From positions 1 to 39,320 of the forward strand of contig JACQNH010000067.1 in assembly GCA_016203175.1 (NCBI GenBank): DNA of 39,320 nt, in the 5' to 3' direction. The notes beneath the pieces were generated by a model. It ran no database searches and was not told the origin of the DNA. It worked only from the letters and a program-made list of their open reading frames with translations. Positions 37,487-39,320 of this stretch are shown piece by piece (position 1 is the stretch's first letter; every line of letters begins with the position of its first letter). The position numbers and the translations under genes were made by a program. The DNA is from Candidatus Woesearchaeota archaeon (GTDB taxonomy: Archaea > Nanobdellota > Nanobdellia > SCGC-AAA011-G17 > JACQNH01).

Positions 37487-37948
37487 TTAAATATCAATAA
37501 TTACCCTTGCAATCCATTTCCCTTTTTCTTTTTTAACTTCATATTGGTGTAAAGTAACAGCTTTTGCATCCACTTTGAATTCATGCTTCTTAAAGTCTAA
37601 TTTGTCACCCTTACACACCACATTTAAAAAATATTTTCCATTTCTTGTTATGCTAACCTTAAATTTAGAAAATATTAATTTCTCAGCATCCTTTAAATAT
37701 ATTAACTCCTGTAAAAAATCAAATAATAACATCTCAATAGACTCATTCTCTATTTGAATAGTCTTTTCTTCTTTGGGTTCAACATTTTTTGTATTAACCT
37801 GAATTTCTTCTAAAGCTAACCCTGAATTCTCAAATAACCCATTTAAATCCTTACCATAAGCCTCAAATCTAGCATCTGCTGTATGTTCTAAAAACTTGAA
37901 TTTCACCATTAAAATACAAAGTTTTCTAGTTTTATAAGCATTTCTCAA
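37487..37948 (-). CDS. Archease
   Basis: FKFLEHTADARFEAYGKDL..VEPKEEKTIQIENESIEMLLFDFLQELIYL..KAVTLHQYEVKKEKG. Confidence 0.92.
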   Translation of the reverse strand: MRNAYKTRKLCILMVKFKFLEHTADARFEAYGKDLNGLFENSGLALEEIQVNTKNVEPKEEKTIQIENESIEMLLFDFLQELIYLKDAEKLIFSKFKVSITRNGKYFLNVVCKGDKLDFKKHEFKVDAKAVTLHQYEVKKEKGKWIARVIIDI

Positions 37949-37972
37949 AATACCGCAGCAAAGCGAGGATAT

Positions 37973-38842
37973 CTAAATTTTCTTTAATTCATTAATAATT
38001 TTATCTTTTAATTTTTCAATCCTTTCACCTATGAATACAATTTCTTGTCTTCCTTCCTTCTTCTCTAAATCATACCTTCCATTTACATAATTAACCAAAT
38101 AACAACCATCTTCAAAAGGAACAAAACCTTTCAATCTATAAATACTTTTATCTAAACTTTTTAACCATTTCTCAAATTTATTTTTATTAATCCTCATATC
38201 AAATTTATAAGTAAAATATTCAAATTTAGTTTTATGTACATGATGGATCTCTTTAACATGATGCTCAACTTCAATTCCAAACAATAAATCTATATCAACA
38301 TCACAATATTTAGCTTCTACTATAGGAGCTTTTTCATTATACATTTTTATCTTACCCTTAACATTTTCCAATTCTTCCTTACCTACTAAATCTATCTTAT
38401 TCAAAACAATTATATCAGCCATCTCTAACTGCACAATACCAGTTCTTCCCATTACAGGAAATTTTAAAATCGCATCTGCATCAGCAACACAAATAACAGA
38501 GTCAATCTTAACATTTTCTAAATTCTCACTAATATCAAAAATCAAAGCGTCTGGTTCAGCAACACCTGTTGTTTCAACAATAATAATTTCAGGATCATAT
38601 TCTTTAATAATTTCCTTCACAGCTTCCTCAAATTCTCCGGTTAAAGAACAACAAACACATCCACCTAATAATTCCTTAACATTAACATTCTTTCCCTTAA
38701 TAATATCAGTATCTACACTTATATCACCAAATTCATTCATTAGAATAGCAAACTTTCTATCTAATTTATCTATAATTCTTTTTAATAAAGTAGTCTTTCC
38801 AGTCCCTAAATAACCAGATATAATTGAAATTGGTATTTTCAT
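37973..38842 (-). CDS. CobW/YjiA/Zng1-type G3E GTPase metallochaperone
   Basis: ISGYLGTGKTTLLKRI, GGCVCCSLTG (CxCC), VETTGVAEP, LNKIDLV. Confidence 0.92.
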   Translation of the reverse strand: MKIPISIISGYLGTGKTTLLKRIIDKLDRKFAILMNEFGDISVDTDIIKGKNVNVKELLGGCVCCSLTGEFEEAVKEIIKEYDPEIIIVETTGVAEPDALIFDISENLENVKIDSVICVADADAILKFPVMGRTGIVQLEMADIIVLNKIDLVGKEELENVKGKIKMYNEKAPIVEAKYCDVDIDLLFGIEVEHHVKEIHHVHKTKFEYFTYKFDMRINKNKFEKWLKSLDKSIYRLKGFVPFEDGCYLVNYVNGRYDLEKKEGRQEIVFIGERIEKLKDKIINELKKI

Positions 38843-38865
38843 GTAATTAAAGTAAACAAAATGCT

Positions 38866-39102
38866 TTAAAAAATATTGCTATCAAAAAGTTTCGCCTTTT
38901 TGCCATAAAATAATCTTTCCTTAATCTCATCATAAGCATAGTCTTCTGCCCTTTTATGAGTTCTTCTATGCATTAGGACAACTAATCTTGCCCAGAACTT
39001 AAGGGCTTCATTTCTACTTACAAATTCTCCTTCATTAACTAAATCATCAATTTCCACAGCAATTCCTTTTGGTAAAGCTATATGTATTATTTTACTTTTC
39101 AT
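38866..39102 (-). CDS. Ribbon-helix-helix (CopG-like) protein
   Basis: KIIHIALPKGIAVEIDDLVNEGEFVSRNEALKFWARLVV. Confidence 0.7.
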   Translation of the reverse strand: MKSKIIHIALPKGIAVEIDDLVNEGEFVSRNEALKFWARLVVLMHRRTHKRAEDYAYDEIKERLFYGKKAKLFDSNIF

Positions 39103-39320
39103 GTGACATCCTCCCTAGCTAAAGCAGGGGGCTTCCAGCGTCTGTTGTCTTTGAAGACTCACCACGTTTAGTTCCTTGTTCATCCATCCTGCCTAATTTA
39201 GGAATTAATAAAGATTCCTGATATTTAGGTCTTACATGATGTCCGAAGGCGTTAATTAGGACTTGTCCAGCCCTACGAAGTACATTTCTTGCAGCATTTA
39301 CATCTCTATCTATTTTTAAT
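39103..39320 (-). mobile_element. IS200/IS605-type right end with tnpB 3' terminus (runs off window)
   Basis: tnpB tail plus subterminal hairpin CCCCCTGC-TTTA-GC-(T)-AGGGAGG and GATGTCAC end shared with 19632. Confidence 0.85.
39119..39320 (-). CDS. tnpB: TnpB C-terminus, partial
   Basis: Minus strand reads LKIDRDVNAARNVLRRAGQVLINAFGHHVRPKYQESLLIPKLGRMDEQGTKRGESSKTTDAGSPLL*. Confidence 0.9.
   Translation of the reverse strand, partial: LKIDRDVNAARNVLRRAGQVLINAFGHHVRPKYQESLLIPKLGRMDEQGTKRGESSKTTDAGSPLL

Noticed and set aside
1-39320. tRNA, rRNA or CRISPR arrays
   Set aside because: No T-loop-like tRNA signatures outside CDS, no rRNA-like blocks and no regularly spaced repeats seen by eye; tRNAscan or CRISPR tools were not run.

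Overview
AT-rich, gene-dense archaeal window, probably DPANN (Woese-/Pacearchaeota-like; inferred from gene content, TATA-type promoters and compact convergent genes). Housekeeping genes include a 5'-truncated bacterial-type aspS, gatC/gatA/gatB, tldD/tldE, a RibD-like reductase, an M29-like aminopeptidase, an amino-acid permease, a dph2 fragment, pheT/pheS, a PDH-type E1alpha/E1beta/lipoate ligase/E2 operon, an ADP-forming acyl-CoA synthetase alpha subunit, a fused GMP synthase, a CcdA-like protein, TrmB, a LivK-like lipoprotein, archease and a CobW-type GTPase. Interleaved are at least five toxin-antitoxin-like modules: HicBA, two MNT/HEPN pairs, an AbiE-like pair and AbrB/RelE. The main observations are: (i) two unrelated TA modules, HicBA and MNT/HEPN, are each bracketed by a duplicated terminus of a housekeeping gene (gatA 3' end; ACD 5' end), so the host gene stays intact, and a nucleotidyltransferase/methyltransferase cassette abuts a decapitated aspS; (ii) an IS200/IS605-type TnpB 3' end at the right edge has a ~120-bp near-identical solo copy at 19.6 kb lacking the rest of tnpB, a candidate stand-alone omegaRNA/right end. 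The edge copy ends exactly at the start codon of a ribbon-helix-helix gene and supplies its Shine-Dalgarno; (iii) palindromic operator candidates lie between TATA box and start codon in four TA modules, including three TTGTA-N3-TACAA-type palindromes spaced exactly 40 bp apart. No rRNA, tRNA or CRISPR was recognised by eye.
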